Below are positions 27,597 to 36,581 of a DNA stretch of 64,000 bases, one piece after another (the first letter of the stretch is position 1; every line of letters begins with the position of its first letter). The translations under genes and the position numbers were made by a program. Location of the stretch: positions 4,154,001 through 4,218,000 of the forward strand of contig OZ244980.1 of the NCBI GenBank assembly GCA_965223035.1. The letters run 5' to 3'. The notes beneath the pieces are model-generated. The model had not been told where the DNA came from. It made no database searches and saw only the letters and a list, made by a program, of their open reading frames with translations. This DNA comes from CAMDPA01 sp965223035. Lineage in GTDB: Bacteria; Pseudomonadota; Alphaproteobacteria; Rhizobiales; Hyphomicrobiaceae.

Positions 27597-27985
27597 GTTC
27601 TATGGTAACGATGGAATTCTATGGCAACGATGGGACGCAGCAGAATTGACGGATAAAGCGTATTAAGAATTCTAATGCGTTGTTCGATCTATCATGAAAG
27701 AAACCTCGATTGCAATGGTAAGGCTGCTCGATGCATAGGGATTATCATGCCCGCATCCAGTATATTAAAAACACTAAGCAACGATATTTTCTGAAATTGA
27801 ACGCGGATTCGATCTGCCTGTCCTCTCGTGGTGGCCGTGTTCTCACAAGCTCAATACTGTATAGTGAGTTGTAATCTGATCGCGGCGCCCTCACCATCAT
27901 TGGCATCTCATTATGGTGATGAATTGGTGGTTGATGGCACGGCTGACGCCTGGCGTTCAACACCCACTTGGGAGGAGCATTGGCT
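27597..27985. promoter_or_regulatory. Divergent promoter region between two adenylate-forming enzymes
   Basis: About 390 bp, AT-richer than the genes. It must hold promoters for both directions; no operator could be assigned. Confidence 0.45.
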
Positions 27986-29698
27986 ATGAACCTGGCGGGA
28001 CACGTGGTGGCGAATACCGCTGTTTTTGGAGAAAAACCGGCGTTTATAACCGATGACGGCGTCGTGACTTACCGTGATTTGGGTAAGCTGATCCGTTCAG
28101 GGGCCGCATGGTTGGACAAGCAGGGTGTGAAATCGGGTGATGTGGTCGGCATTGGCATCGCGGAGCCCACCGCACATATCATTGCATCATTGAGCCTGGG
28201 GTACTTGGGGATCACACAAATCTATATGAGCCCATACGCAAAATCTGCAGCTGAAGAGTCGATTGCCACTCGTGCGAGAATGGGTCTATTGCTCGTTCAG
28301 CCTGATTGCAAGCCGACGACCCGGTTTCCAACCTTGGAATTCACCCCATCGCGTTCACAGGCGTCGATTTCGCCGATCTATGATGACCTTTTGAATGACG
28401 CGCCGGAGGCACCGTATATCATAAATATTGGATCCGGGACAACCGGAGCTCCCAAATTCATTGCGTATGATCAAAAAATCGCCTACGAGCGAACAATCAA
28501 TACGCGGCCGTTCATCATCGAAACCGATATCATATTGAGTATGGTTCCTCTCTCTTTTTGGTCGGGCAAACAAACGGTTATGGCGGCACTTTTGGCAGGT
28601 GCCACCATGTTATTCATGTCTCCATCATCGGCCATACAGAATTTTGTGAGCGTCGTTCGCCGTTTTAGTGTCTCATATGTAAAGTTAACCCCATTCCACG
28701 CTCATCAGATTCTCGATCGGCTTCCCGCGCCAGCACAATTGGATTCGATACGCGTCTTCAAAATGTCCAGTACCCGTGTTGATGAAAGCCTGCGGCACAA
28801 CGTTGCGCGCTCCCTCACTCAGAACATCGCCGTGATCTATGGATCAAACGAGGTCGGCACCATATCGTTTGCGTCGCCGCCGCTCGCGTTGACCCATCCT
28901 CATACGGTCGGTCGGGCACCGGATCACGTCACCATTGAGATTGTCGATGAGCAAGACCGGCCGCTGCCACCAAATTCGCCGGGCCTCATTCGCGTGAAAT
29001 CAACGTGCGCGGTGGACGGTTATTGTGATGATCCGGACGCGACGGCTCGAGCGTTCCGCGATGGATGGTTTTATCCTGGTGACCTTGGTGAGCTGACGCA
29101 CGACCGGCTCCTCATTCATCACGGGCGCGCCGATGACATGATGATCTACGATGGTATCAATATCTTTCCAGCTGAAATCGAACGGGTATTGCTCGACCAC
29201 GCCGCCGTCGTCGAAGCGGCTGCCTTCCCGATCAGCTCGGAAAGGCACGGGAATCTGCCTGCTGCCGCCGTAACGGTCAATGCAGCCGTAGAAACGCACG
29301 AGCTTATCGCATTTTGCCGAGCACGGCTGGGGGTTGCTACGCCCAAAGTGCTGCGGATCGTCGATCACATGCCACGCACAGCAAACGGAAAGATCAGAAA
29401 GGTCGAGCTCGCCAACCAATTTTCTAGAGCAACCTGCCTTTCATCGGGATCGGAACGATCCCGATTTAAGGCAGAAAGTTGCTCTACATCATTTCCGCCT
29501 TTGGCGGAATCGCTGGAACCATGTTGCTTCCCCAACGGGCTGCCCAAAGACACGAACTCATGCCAAGGGCACGAACCCACGGCTGGCCAGATGGGGGACG
29601 GGCCGGCACGGCCGCCCCCATGGCGGGCACGAACAAGGCAAGCCTGCGCCGGCCTGGCGCCAAGGCCAACGCGCCCTAAGCGTGCCAGGCCGCGTTGA
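27986..29698 (+). CDS. AMP-dependent acyl-CoA synthetase/ligase with repeat-derived C-terminal tail
   Basis: A 570-aa ANL ligase; the real domain is about 480 residues. Seen motifs: P-loop NIGSGTTGAPKF, AMP-binding YGSNEVG, ribose aspartate in FYPGDLGELTHDRLLI, hinge HHGRADDMMIYDGINIFPAEIE and the catalytic lysine in TANGKIRKVELANQF. ATG 27986 is chosen because of GGGAGGA upstream; the TTG starts at 27968 and 27980 are weaker. After VELANQF a CTAG-bounded repeat begins (29424) and the frame runs on through it for about 90 residues of no protein character. The insertion thus replaced or removed the native stop. Confidence 0.82.
   Translation: MNLAGHVVANTAVFGEKPAFITDDGVVTYRDLGKLIRSGAAWLDKQGVKSGDVVGIGIAEPTAHIIASLSLGYLGITQIYMSPYAKSAAEESIATRARMGLLLVQPDCKPTTRFPTLEFTPSRSQASISPIYDDLLNDAPEAPYIINIGSGTTGAPKFIAYDQKIAYERTINTRPFIIETDIILSMVPLSFWSGKQTVMAALLAGATMLFMSPSSAIQNFVSVVRRFSVSYVKLTPFHAHQILDRLPAPAQLDSIRVFKMSSTRVDESLRHNVARSLTQNIAVIYGSNEVGTISFASPPLALTHPHTVGRAPDHVTIEIVDEQDRPLPPNSPGLIRVKSTCAVDGYCDDPDATARAFRDGWFYPGDLGELTHDRLLIHHGRADDMMIYDGINIFPAEIERVLLDHAAVVEAAAFPISSERHGNLPAAAVTVNAAVETHELIAFCRARLGVATPKVLRIVDHMPRTANGKIRKVELANQFSRATCLSSGSERSRFKAESCSTSFPPLAESLEPCCFPNGLPKDTNSCQGHEPTAGQMGDGPARPPPWRARTRQACAGLAPRPTRPKRARPR
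29424..29487 (+). repeat. CTAG-bounded repeat, copy 6 (first hairpin only)
   Basis: Starts CTAGAGCAACCTGCC, has the first hairpin with GGGATCGGAACGATCCCG, and breaks off after AAAGTTGCTCTAC. The following 29 bases and CGCTGGAACCATG look like a degraded F2-family element. It lies within the open frame of the preceding ligase. Confidence 0.85.
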
Positions 29699-32600
29699 TC
29701 GCCAGTTGCACATCGTTCGTCAGTGTCGTCCCAGTCGTCGGCACCCCGGTCGTACCCGCTTGGGCATTGAAGGCGGCCATCGCGTTGACCAGCTGCTGCA
29801 CATCGTTTGAGCGCAGGATCCGGCCATCATGGAGCTCGAACAGCTCGATGCGGTTCGCTGGATCGGTGAACCAGTTCTTGAGCGTCAGTTGATCATCCAC
29901 CGTGGCATCCGTATCGCGGATCGACATCACCAGATCGTTGCCGACGCGATGCAACCACAGATCTGCGGCGGCAACGCCCTTGGTGAACACCACAGTGTCG
30001 CGGGTGCCGTCGCCTTGGGTCTCGGTCGGATTGGCGATCGGTACATACCCGGTGTTATCGGCGTTGCGCTCCACGCGCTGGACTGCCACCTGTGTTTCGC
30101 GGATGGTGTCATGGCCTGAGTCGATGCCGAAGAAATAGGTATCGTTGCCCATGCCGCCGTCGAGCGTGTCGTTGCCCCGGCCACCATCCAGAGAATCATC
30201 ACCTGTTTGACCCCAGATGCGATCATCGCCTTGACGGCCGAACACCTGATCATTGCCGACACCGGCATGGATCGTGTCATTGCGTTTGCTCCCAATCAGC
30301 AAATCGTTGCTCAAACTGTCCAGCAGGCCTTGGCCGTCGCCCATGCCCACCGGCGTATCGCTGAAGGAACTGGCAACGGCAGTCGCGGCGGTCCATACGT
30401 CGTCGGCTCCCGTCCCACGAACGAGCGTACCGTCGGCGCTCGCAGCAACGATTGAGTCAAGTCCAAAGCGGGGAACCACATTCCATATGTGGAAGCCTGA
30501 TTTGCTCGGGTGAAACCGTATGCTGAACTGCTTCGTCCTCGGAGTGTAAGCTGGAGTCAGCATTGGAAATTCGCGCCACAGACGCGAAATCATATCGTTC
30601 AATCCCTCTGCAACCTGGTTTGCATCAAAGCTTACGAAATTGAAAGGTTCACCCTCGAGATGAGATGTAAGCCAGACGACGACCGTCAGAAGATCCCATA
30701 CCTCGCCGTTGGCGAATTCGAACCGTTCGACCCTATTCACCGGAGTCTGCCAATTGACACTGCGCCAATTGGTCAGGCGGATGCGGTCGGTGGTGTCGGC
30801 GAAGGTGTCGCTCGCGTTGGCCGCGATGCCGATGATGAGGTCGTTGCCGTCGAACTGCGCCCGCAGCATCGACGGCGTAACGCCCTTGGTGAACACCACA
30901 GTGTCGCGGGTGCCGTCGCCTTGGGTCTCGGTCGGATTGGCGATCGGTACATACCCGGTGTTATCGGCGTTGCGCTCCACGCGCTGGACTGCCACCTGTG
31001 TTTCGCGGATGGTGTCATGGCCTGAGCCGATGCCGAAGAAATAGGTATCGTTGCCCATGCCGCCGTCGAGCGTGTCGTTGCCCCGGCCACCATCCAGAGA
31101 ATCATCACCTGTTTGACCCCAGATGCGATCATCGCCTTGACGGCCGAACACCTGATCATTGCCGACACCGGCATGGATCGTGTCGTTGCGTTTGCTCCCA
31201 ATCAGCAAATCGTTGCTCAAACTGTCCAGCAGGCCTTGGCCGTCGCCCATGCCCACCGGCGTATCGCTGAAGGAACTGGCAACGGCAGTCGCGGCGGTCC
31301 AAAAGTCGTCGGCTCCCGTCCCACGAACGAGCCTACCGTCGGCGCTCGCAGCAAGGATTGAGTCAAGTCCAAAGCGGGGAATCACTGAATTTATTTGGAA
31401 GCCTGATTTGCTCGGGTGAAACCGTATGCTGAGCTGACCCCACCTCGGAACGTAAGCTGGAGTCAGCATTGGAAATTCGCGCCACAGACGCGAAATCATA
31501 TCGGTCAATCCCTCTGCAATCTGGTATGCATCAAAGCTTACGAAATTGAAAGGTTCACCCTCGAGATGAGATGTAAGCCAGACGACGACCGTCAGAAGAT
31601 CCCATACCTCGCCGTTGGCGAATTCGAACTGTTCGACCCTATTCACCCGAGTCTGCCAATTGAAACTGCGCCAATTGGTCAGGCGGATGCGGTCGGTGGT
31701 GTCGGCGAAGGTGTCGCTCGCGTTGGCCGCGATGCCGATGATGAGGTCGCTGCCGTCGAACTGCGCCCGCAGCATCGACGGCGTAACGCCGGCGCCAAAC
31801 CGCAGCACGTCCGCGTAGCCGCCTTCGTCGCGCACGGTATCGACGCCCGAGCCGCGGCCGAACACATAAGTGTCGTTGCCGCTGCTGCCGTCGAGGATGT
31901 CATTGCCGGCTCCACCGACCAGCGTGTCGTCGCCATCGCCGCCGACCAGCCAGTCATGGCCGGTGCCGCCCTCGAGCGTGTCGTTGCCGGCTTGGCCGAA
32001 CACCAGATCGTTGCCCGCGCCGCCGTCGATGGTGTCATCCTGATCGCCGCCGAACAAAACGTCATGGCTCTGGCTGTCGCCGTTCGGACCGGCCACATGG
32101 TCGTCAAACCTGTTGGCGCCGACCCATAGATCGTTGCCGAGCGTGCCCCGCACCGTCGCGCCATCGCTGACCGCGGCCACCGCGGTGTAGCCGAACGCGG
32201 CCGCGGCATCGGGTATCTCGATGGTGTGTCGCTGATTGTCGCTGTCCGTCACGTAAAACACCAGCGTGGTGCCCGATAACTGCACCTCGATGCCTTGAAA
32301 GGCCCGATGCAGGCGTCTGACAACATCCGGCAGATCGCCAACGATCTGCACCCTCAACACCTGGATGGTGCCGAACTGTGCCGGCGTCAGCTGCTCGGCG
32401 AGCCACACCACGATGTCTAACGTGTCCCAACTGGTGCCGCCAGCGAATGCGAACCGTTCCACCCGCCACCAGACAGCACGCCAGCTGACTAGGCGGATGC
32501 GGTCGGTGGTATCGGCGAAGGTGTCGTCCGGATCGGCCGCGATGCCGATGATGAGGTCGTTACCGTCGAACTGCGCCCGCAGCATCGACGGCGTAACGCC

Positions 32601-35600
32601 GGCGCCGAACCGCAGCACGTCCGCGTTGCCGCCTTGGAACTCGTGCAATATATCGATGCCGGAGCCGAGCCCGAATACATAAGTGTCGTTGCCGCTGCCG
32701 CCGTCGAGGATGTCATTGCCGGCGCCGCCGGAGAGGGTATCGTCACCCGCGCCGCCGACGAGCCAGTCGTTACCGATACCGCCGGTGAGACTATCGTTGC
32801 CCACTAGGCCATAGACCGTGTCATTGCCCGCACCGCCGTCGAGCGTATCGTTGCCAGTGCCGCCCACGAGGCTGTCGTTGCCGGCTTGGCCGAACACCAG
32901 ATCGTTGCCCGCGCCGCCGTCGATGATGTCATCCCGATCGCCGCCGAACAAAACGTCATGGCTCTGGCCGTCGCCGTTCGGACCGGCGGCATGGTCGGCA
33001 AACCTGTTGGCGACCCCGTTGGCGCCGACCCATAGATCGTTGCCGAGCGTGCCCCGCACCGTCGCGCCATCGTTGACCGCGGCCACCGCGGTGTAGCCGA
33101 ACGCGGCCGCGGCATCCGGCATCTCGATGGTGTGTCGCTGATTGTCGCTGTCCGTCACTTGGAACACCAGCGTGGTGCCCGACAACTGCACCTCGATGCT
33201 TTGAAAGGCCCGATGCAGGCGTCTGACAACATCCGGCAGATCGCCAACGATCTGCACTCTCAACACCTGGATGGTGCCGAACTGTGCCGGCGTGAGCTGC
33301 CCAGCGAGCCACACCACGATGGCCAATGTGTCCCACGTGGTGCCGTCGTCAACGAACGCGAACCGTTCCACCCGTGTCGCTTGATTGCGCCAATTGGTCA
33401 GGCGGATGCGGTCGGTGGTGTCGGCGAAGGTGTCGCTCGCGTTGGCCGCGATGCCGATGATGAGGTCGTTGCCGTCGAACTGCGCCCGCAGCATCGACGG
33501 CGTAACGCCGGCGCCGAACCGCAGCACGTCCGCGTTGCCGCCTTCGTCGCGCACGGTATCGACGCCCGAGCCGCGGCCGAACACATAAGTGTCGTTGCCG
33601 CTGCTGCCGTCGAGGATGTCATTGCCGGCGCCGCCGTCGAGGATGTCATTGCCCGCGCCACCGACGAGCGTGTCATTGCCCGCACCGCCGGAGAGGGTAT
33701 CGTCACCCGCGCCACCGACGAGCGTGTCATTGTCCGCACCGCCGTCGAGCGTGTCGTTGCCAATGCCGCCGACCAGCCTGTCGTCGCCCGCACCGCCATC
33801 CAGGGCGTTGTTGCCCCGGACGCCGTCGAGCGTGTCGTTGCCGGTGCCGCCGGCAAGGCTGTCGTTGCCGGCGCCGCCCATGAGATTGTCGTTGCCGGTG
33901 CCGCCGGCAAGGCTGTCGTTGCCGGCGCCGCCCATGAGATTGTCGTTGCCGGCTCCACCGACCAGCGTGTCATTGCCAGCGCCGCCGTCGATCCAGTCAT
34001 GGCCGGTGTCGCCCTCGAGCGTGTCGTTGCCAGCGCCGCCGAGGAGATCGTCATTGCCCGCGCCACCGTCGAGCGTGTCGTTGCCCGCGTCTCCTAGGAG
34101 CGTGTCGTCGCTCGCGCCGCCCACGAGGCTGTCGTTGCCAGCTCCACCGACCAGCCTGTCGTTGCCATCGCCGCCGACCAGCATGTCGTTGCCAGTGCCG
34201 CCCGCGAGGCTGTCGTTGCCATCGCCGCCGCTGAGGTTGTCATTGCCCGCGCCACCGTCGAGTCCGTCATCGCCCGCGCCGCCTTCCAGGCTGTCGTCGC
34301 TCGCGCCGCCCACGAGACTGTCGTTGCCGGCTCCACCGACCAGCGTGTCATTGCCAGCGCCGCCGACCAGCCAGTCATGGCCGGTGCCGCCGGCAAGGCT
34401 GTCGTCGCCGGCTTGGCCGAACACCAGATCGTTGCCCGCGCCGCCGTCGATGGTGTCATCCCGATCGCCGCCGAACAAAACGTCATGGCTCTGGCTGTCG
34501 CCGTTCGGCCCGGCGGCATGGTCGGCAAACCTGTTGGCGACGCCGTTGGCGCCGACCCATAGATCGTTGCCGAGCGTGCCCCGCACCGTCGCGCCATCGT
34601 TGACCGCGGCCACCGCGGTGTAGCCGAACGCGGCCGCGCCATCGGGTATCTCGATGGTGTGTCGCTGATTGTCGCTGTCCGTCACGTAAAACACCAGCGT
34701 GGTGCCCGACAACTGCACCTCGATGCTTTGAAAGGCCCGATGCAGGCGTCTGACAACATCCGGCAGATCGCCAACGATCTGCGCCCGCCACACCTGGATG
34801 GTGCCGAACTGCGCCGGCGTTAGCTGCTCGGCGAGCCACACCACGATGGCCAACGTGTCCCACGTGGTGCCGCCAGCGAACGCGAACCGTTCCACCCGTG
34901 TCGCTTGATTGCGCCAATTGGTCAGGCGGATGCGGTCGGTGGTGTCGGCGAAGGTGTCGTCCGGATCGGCTGCGATGCCGATGATGAGGTCGTTGCCGTC
35001 GAACTGCGCCCGCAGCATCGACGGCGTAACGCCGGCGCCAAACCGCAGCACGTCCGCGTTGCCGCCTTCGTCGCGCGCGGTATCGACGCCCGAGCCGCGG
35101 CCGAACACATAAGTGTCGTTGCCGCTGCTGCCGTCGAGGATGTCATTGCCGGCGCCGCCGTCGAGGATGTCATTGCCCGCGCCACCGACGAGCGTGTCAT
35201 TGCCCGCACCGCCGTCGAGCGTGTCGTTGCCAGTGCCGCCGACGAGCCTGTCGTCGCCCGCACCGCCATCCAGGGCGTTGTTGCCCCGGATGCCGTCGAG
35301 CGTGTCGTTGCCAGCGCCGCCGTCGAGCGTGTCGTCGCTCGCGCCGCCCACGAGGCTGTCGTTGCCGGTGCCGCCGGCAAGGCTGTCGTTGCCGGCGCCG
35401 CCCAAGAGATTGTCGTTGCCGGCTCCACCGACGAGCGTGTCATTGCCAGCGCCGCCGACGATCCAGTCATGGCCGGTGCCGCCCTCGAGCGTGTCGTTGC
35501 CAGCGGCGCCGACGAGGATGTCATTGCCCGCGCCACCGTCGAGCGTGTCGTTGCCATCGCCGCCGATCAGCCAGTCATGGCCGGTGCCGCCGGCGAGGCT

Positions 35601-36581
35601 GTCGTTGCCGGCTCCACCGATGAGCGTGTCGTTGCCAGCGCCGCCGACGAGCCAGTCATGGCCGGTGCCGCCGGCAAGGCTGTCGTCGCCGGCTTGGCCG
35701 AACACCAGATCGTTGCCCGCGCCGCCGTCGATGGTGTCATCCCGATCGCCGCCGAACAAAACGTCATGGCTCTGGCTGTCGCCGTTCGGCCCGGCGGCAT
35801 GGTCGGCAAACCTGTTGGCGACGCCGTTGGCGCCGACCCATAGATCGTTGCCGAGCGTGCCCCGCACCGTCGCGCCATCGTTGACCGCGGCCACCGCGGT
35901 GTAGCCGAACGCGGCCGCGCCATCGGGTATCTCGATGGTGTGTCGCTGATTGTCGCTGTCCGTCACGTAAAACACCAGCGTGGTGCCCGACAACTGCACC
36001 TCGATGCTTTGAAAGGCCCGATGCAGGCGTCTGACAACATCCGGCAGATCGCCAACGATCTGCGCCCGCCACACCTGGATGGTGCCGAACTGCGCCGGCG
36101 TTAGCTGCTCGGCGAGCCACACCACGATGGCCAACGTGTCCCACGTGGTGCCGCCAGCGAACGCGAACCGTTCCACCCGTGTCGCTTGATTGCGCCAATT
36201 GGTCAGGCGGATGCGGTCGGTGGTGTCGGCGAAGGTGTCGTCCGGATCGGCTGCGATGCCGATGATGAGGTCGTTGCCGTCGAACTGCGCCCGCAGCATG
36301 CTTGGCCGGACACCAGGCCCGAGTTGCAGCGCACCCGCGTTGACATCGCCTTGGGTCTCGGTCGGATCGGCAATCTGGAGATAGGTCATGTAAGACTCCA
36401 TGATAGGTTCCCGATGGTCGGTCGTTTGGTCATCGCCATTGTCACCGCCTTCGCTGTCACCGCTGTCCGGGTCCGGGACCCAGCGACGACCGGTCTGGCG
36501 CTGTGCCGTATAGGCTTCGACACGGGTGACGCCGGTTTGGGTCTCGCGCACGGTGTCGACGCCGGAGCCGATGCCGAGCAC
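29676..36581 (-). CDS. Giant RTX (hemolysin-type calcium-binding) protein, repeat and C-terminal part
   Basis: A 2301-aa frame read from a GTG, but more likely the continuation of the frame at 37564 after a one-base deletion (36588/36589). It is packed with GGxGxDxLx nonapeptides (GGAGNDTLVGGAGND type), which form calcium-binding parallel beta-rolls outside the cell. Two larger module types alternate with them: type A (MLRAQFDGNDLIIG through GTLGNDLWVGANGV), four copies, and type B (LTVVVWLTSHLEGEPFNF through HAGVGNDQVFGRQGDD), two tandem copies. The C-terminus (LTNDVQLAINAAWHA) would hold the uncleaved type I secretion signal. Composition is acidic and nearly lysine-free (I count eight). Exported by the ABC/MFP pair at 40434-43975, I infer. 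Confidence 0.9.
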   Translation of the reverse strand: MLGIGSGVDTVRETQTGVTRVEAYTAQRQTGRRWVPDPDSGDSEGGDNGDDQTTDHREPIMESYMTYLQIADPTETQGDVNAGALQLGPGVRPSMLRAQFDGNDLIIGIAADPDDTFADTTDRIRLTNWRNQATRVERFAFAGGTTWDTLAIVVWLAEQLTPAQFGTIQVWRAQIVGDLPDVVRRLHRAFQSIEVQLSGTTLVFYVTDSDNQRHTIEIPDGAAAFGYTAVAAVNDGATVRGTLGNDLWVGANGVANRFADHAAGPNGDSQSHDVLFGGDRDDTIDGGAGNDLVFGQAGDDSLAGGTGHDWLVGGAGNDTLIGGAGNDSLAGGTGHDWLIGGDGNDTLDGGAGNDILVGAAGNDTLEGGTGHDWIVGGAGNDTLVGGAGNDNLLGGAGNDSLAGGTGNDSLVGGASDDTLDGGAGNDTLDGIRGNNALDGGAGDDRLVGGTGNDTLDGGAGNDTLVGGAGNDILDGGAGNDILDGSSGNDTYVFGRGSGVDTARDEGGNADVLRFGAGVTPSMLRAQFDGNDLIIGIAADPDDTFADTTDRIRLTNWRNQATRVERFAFAGGTTWDTLAIVVWLAEQLTPAQFGTIQVWRAQIVGDLPDVVRRLHRAFQSIEVQLSGTTLVFYVTDSDNQRHTIEIPDGAAAFGYTAVAAVNDGATVRGTLGNDLWVGANGVANRFADHAAGPNGDSQSHDVLFGGDRDDTIDGGAGNDLVFGQAGDDSLAGGTGHDWLVGGAGNDTLVGGAGNDSLVGGASDDSLEGGAGDDGLDGGAGNDNLSGGDGNDSLAGGTGNDMLVGGDGNDRLVGGAGNDSLVGGASDDTLLGDAGNDTLDGGAGNDDLLGGAGNDTLEGDTGHDWIDGGAGNDTLVGGAGNDNLMGGAGNDSLAGGTGNDNLMGGAGNDSLAGGTGNDTLDGVRGNNALDGGAGDDRLVGGIGNDTLDGGADNDTLVGGAGDDTLSGGAGNDTLVGGAGNDILDGGAGNDILDGSSGNDTYVFGRGSGVDTVRDEGGNADVLRFGAGVTPSMLRAQFDGNDLIIGIAANASDTFADTTDRIRLTNWRNQATRVERFAFVDDGTTWDTLAIVVWLAGQLTPAQFGTIQVLRVQIVGDLPDVVRRLHRAFQSIEVQLSGTTLVFQVTDSDNQRHTIEMPDAAAAFGYTAVAAVNDGATVRGTLGNDLWVGANGVANRFADHAAGPNGDGQSHDVLFGGDRDDIIDGGAGNDLVFGQAGNDSLVGGTGNDTLDGGAGNDTVYGLVGNDSLTGGIGNDWLVGGAGDDTLSGGAGNDILDGGSGNDTYVFGLGSGIDILHEFQGGNADVLRFGAGVTPSMLRAQFDGNDLIIGIAADPDDTFADTTDRIRLVSWRAVWWRVERFAFAGGTSWDTLDIVVWLAEQLTPAQFGTIQVLRVQIVGDLPDVVRRLHRAFQGIEVQLSGTTLVFYVTDSDNQRHTIEIPDAAAAFGYTAVAAVSDGATVRGTLGNDLWVGANRFDDHVAGPNGDSQSHDVLFGGDQDDTIDGGAGNDLVFGQAGNDTLEGGTGHDWLVGGDGDDTLVGGAGNDILDGSSGNDTYVFGRGSGVDTVRDEGGYADVLRFGAGVTPSMLRAQFDGSDLIIGIAANASDTFADTTDRIRLTNWRSFNWQTRVNRVEQFEFANGEVWDLLTVVVWLTSHLEGEPFNFVSFDAYQIAEGLTDMISRLWREFPMLTPAYVPRWGQLSIRFHPSKSGFQINSVIPRFGLDSILAASADGRLVRGTGADDFWTAATAVASSFSDTPVGMGDGQGLLDSLSNDLLIGSKRNDTIHAGVGNDQVFGRQGDDRIWGQTGDDSLDGGRGNDTLDGGMGNDTYFFGIGSGHDTIRETQVAVQRVERNADNTGYVPIANPTETQGDGTRDTVVFTKGVTPSMLRAQFDGNDLIIGIAANASDTFADTTDRIRLTNWRSVNWQTPVNRVERFEFANGEVWDLLTVVVWLTSHLEGEPFNFVSFDANQVAEGLNDMISRLWREFPMLTPAYTPRTKQFSIRFHPSKSGFHIWNVVPRFGLDSIVAASADGTLVRGTGADDVWTAATAVASSFSDTPVGMGDGQGLLDSLSNDLLIGSKRNDTIHAGVGNDQVFGRQGDDRIWGQTGDDSLDGGRGNDTLDGGMGNDTYFFGIDSGHDTIRETQVAVQRVERNADNTGYVPIANPTETQGDGTRDTVVFTKGVAAADLWLHRVGNDLVMSIRDTDATVDDQLTLKNWFTDPANRIELFELHDGRILRSNDVQQLVNAMAAFNAQAGTTGVPTTGTTLTNDVQLAINAAWHA
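29973..30879 (-). repeat. RTX type B module, tandem unit 1
   Basis: About 906 bp, highly similar to 30879-31785 at a constant offset of 906 bp (302 codons). Differences cluster around 30385-30560. Confidence 0.85.
30879..31785 (-). repeat. RTX type B module, tandem unit 2
   Basis: Tandem partner of 29973-30879. Confidence 0.85.
34381..35019 (-). repeat. RTX type A module, nearly perfect 640-bp repeat, unit 1
   Basis: Matches 35662-36300 at an offset of 1281 bp (427 codons) with no difference noticed over most of its length. Two further, more diverged type A copies lie at about 32880-33494 and 31980-32586. Confidence 0.88.
35662..36300 (-). repeat. RTX type A module, nearly perfect 640-bp repeat, unit 2
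   Basis: Partner of 34381-35019. Between the two units the short nonapeptide blocks differ in number and order. Confidence 0.88.

Noticed and set aside
33589..34623. Long plus-strand open frame (344 aa, rich in Ser, Pro and Leu) antisense to the RTX gene
   Set aside because: It is the complement of the GGxGxD repeats; the repetitive codons keep all antisense frames open. No ribosome site or family resemblance. The same holds for other antisense frames between 30 and 36 kb.
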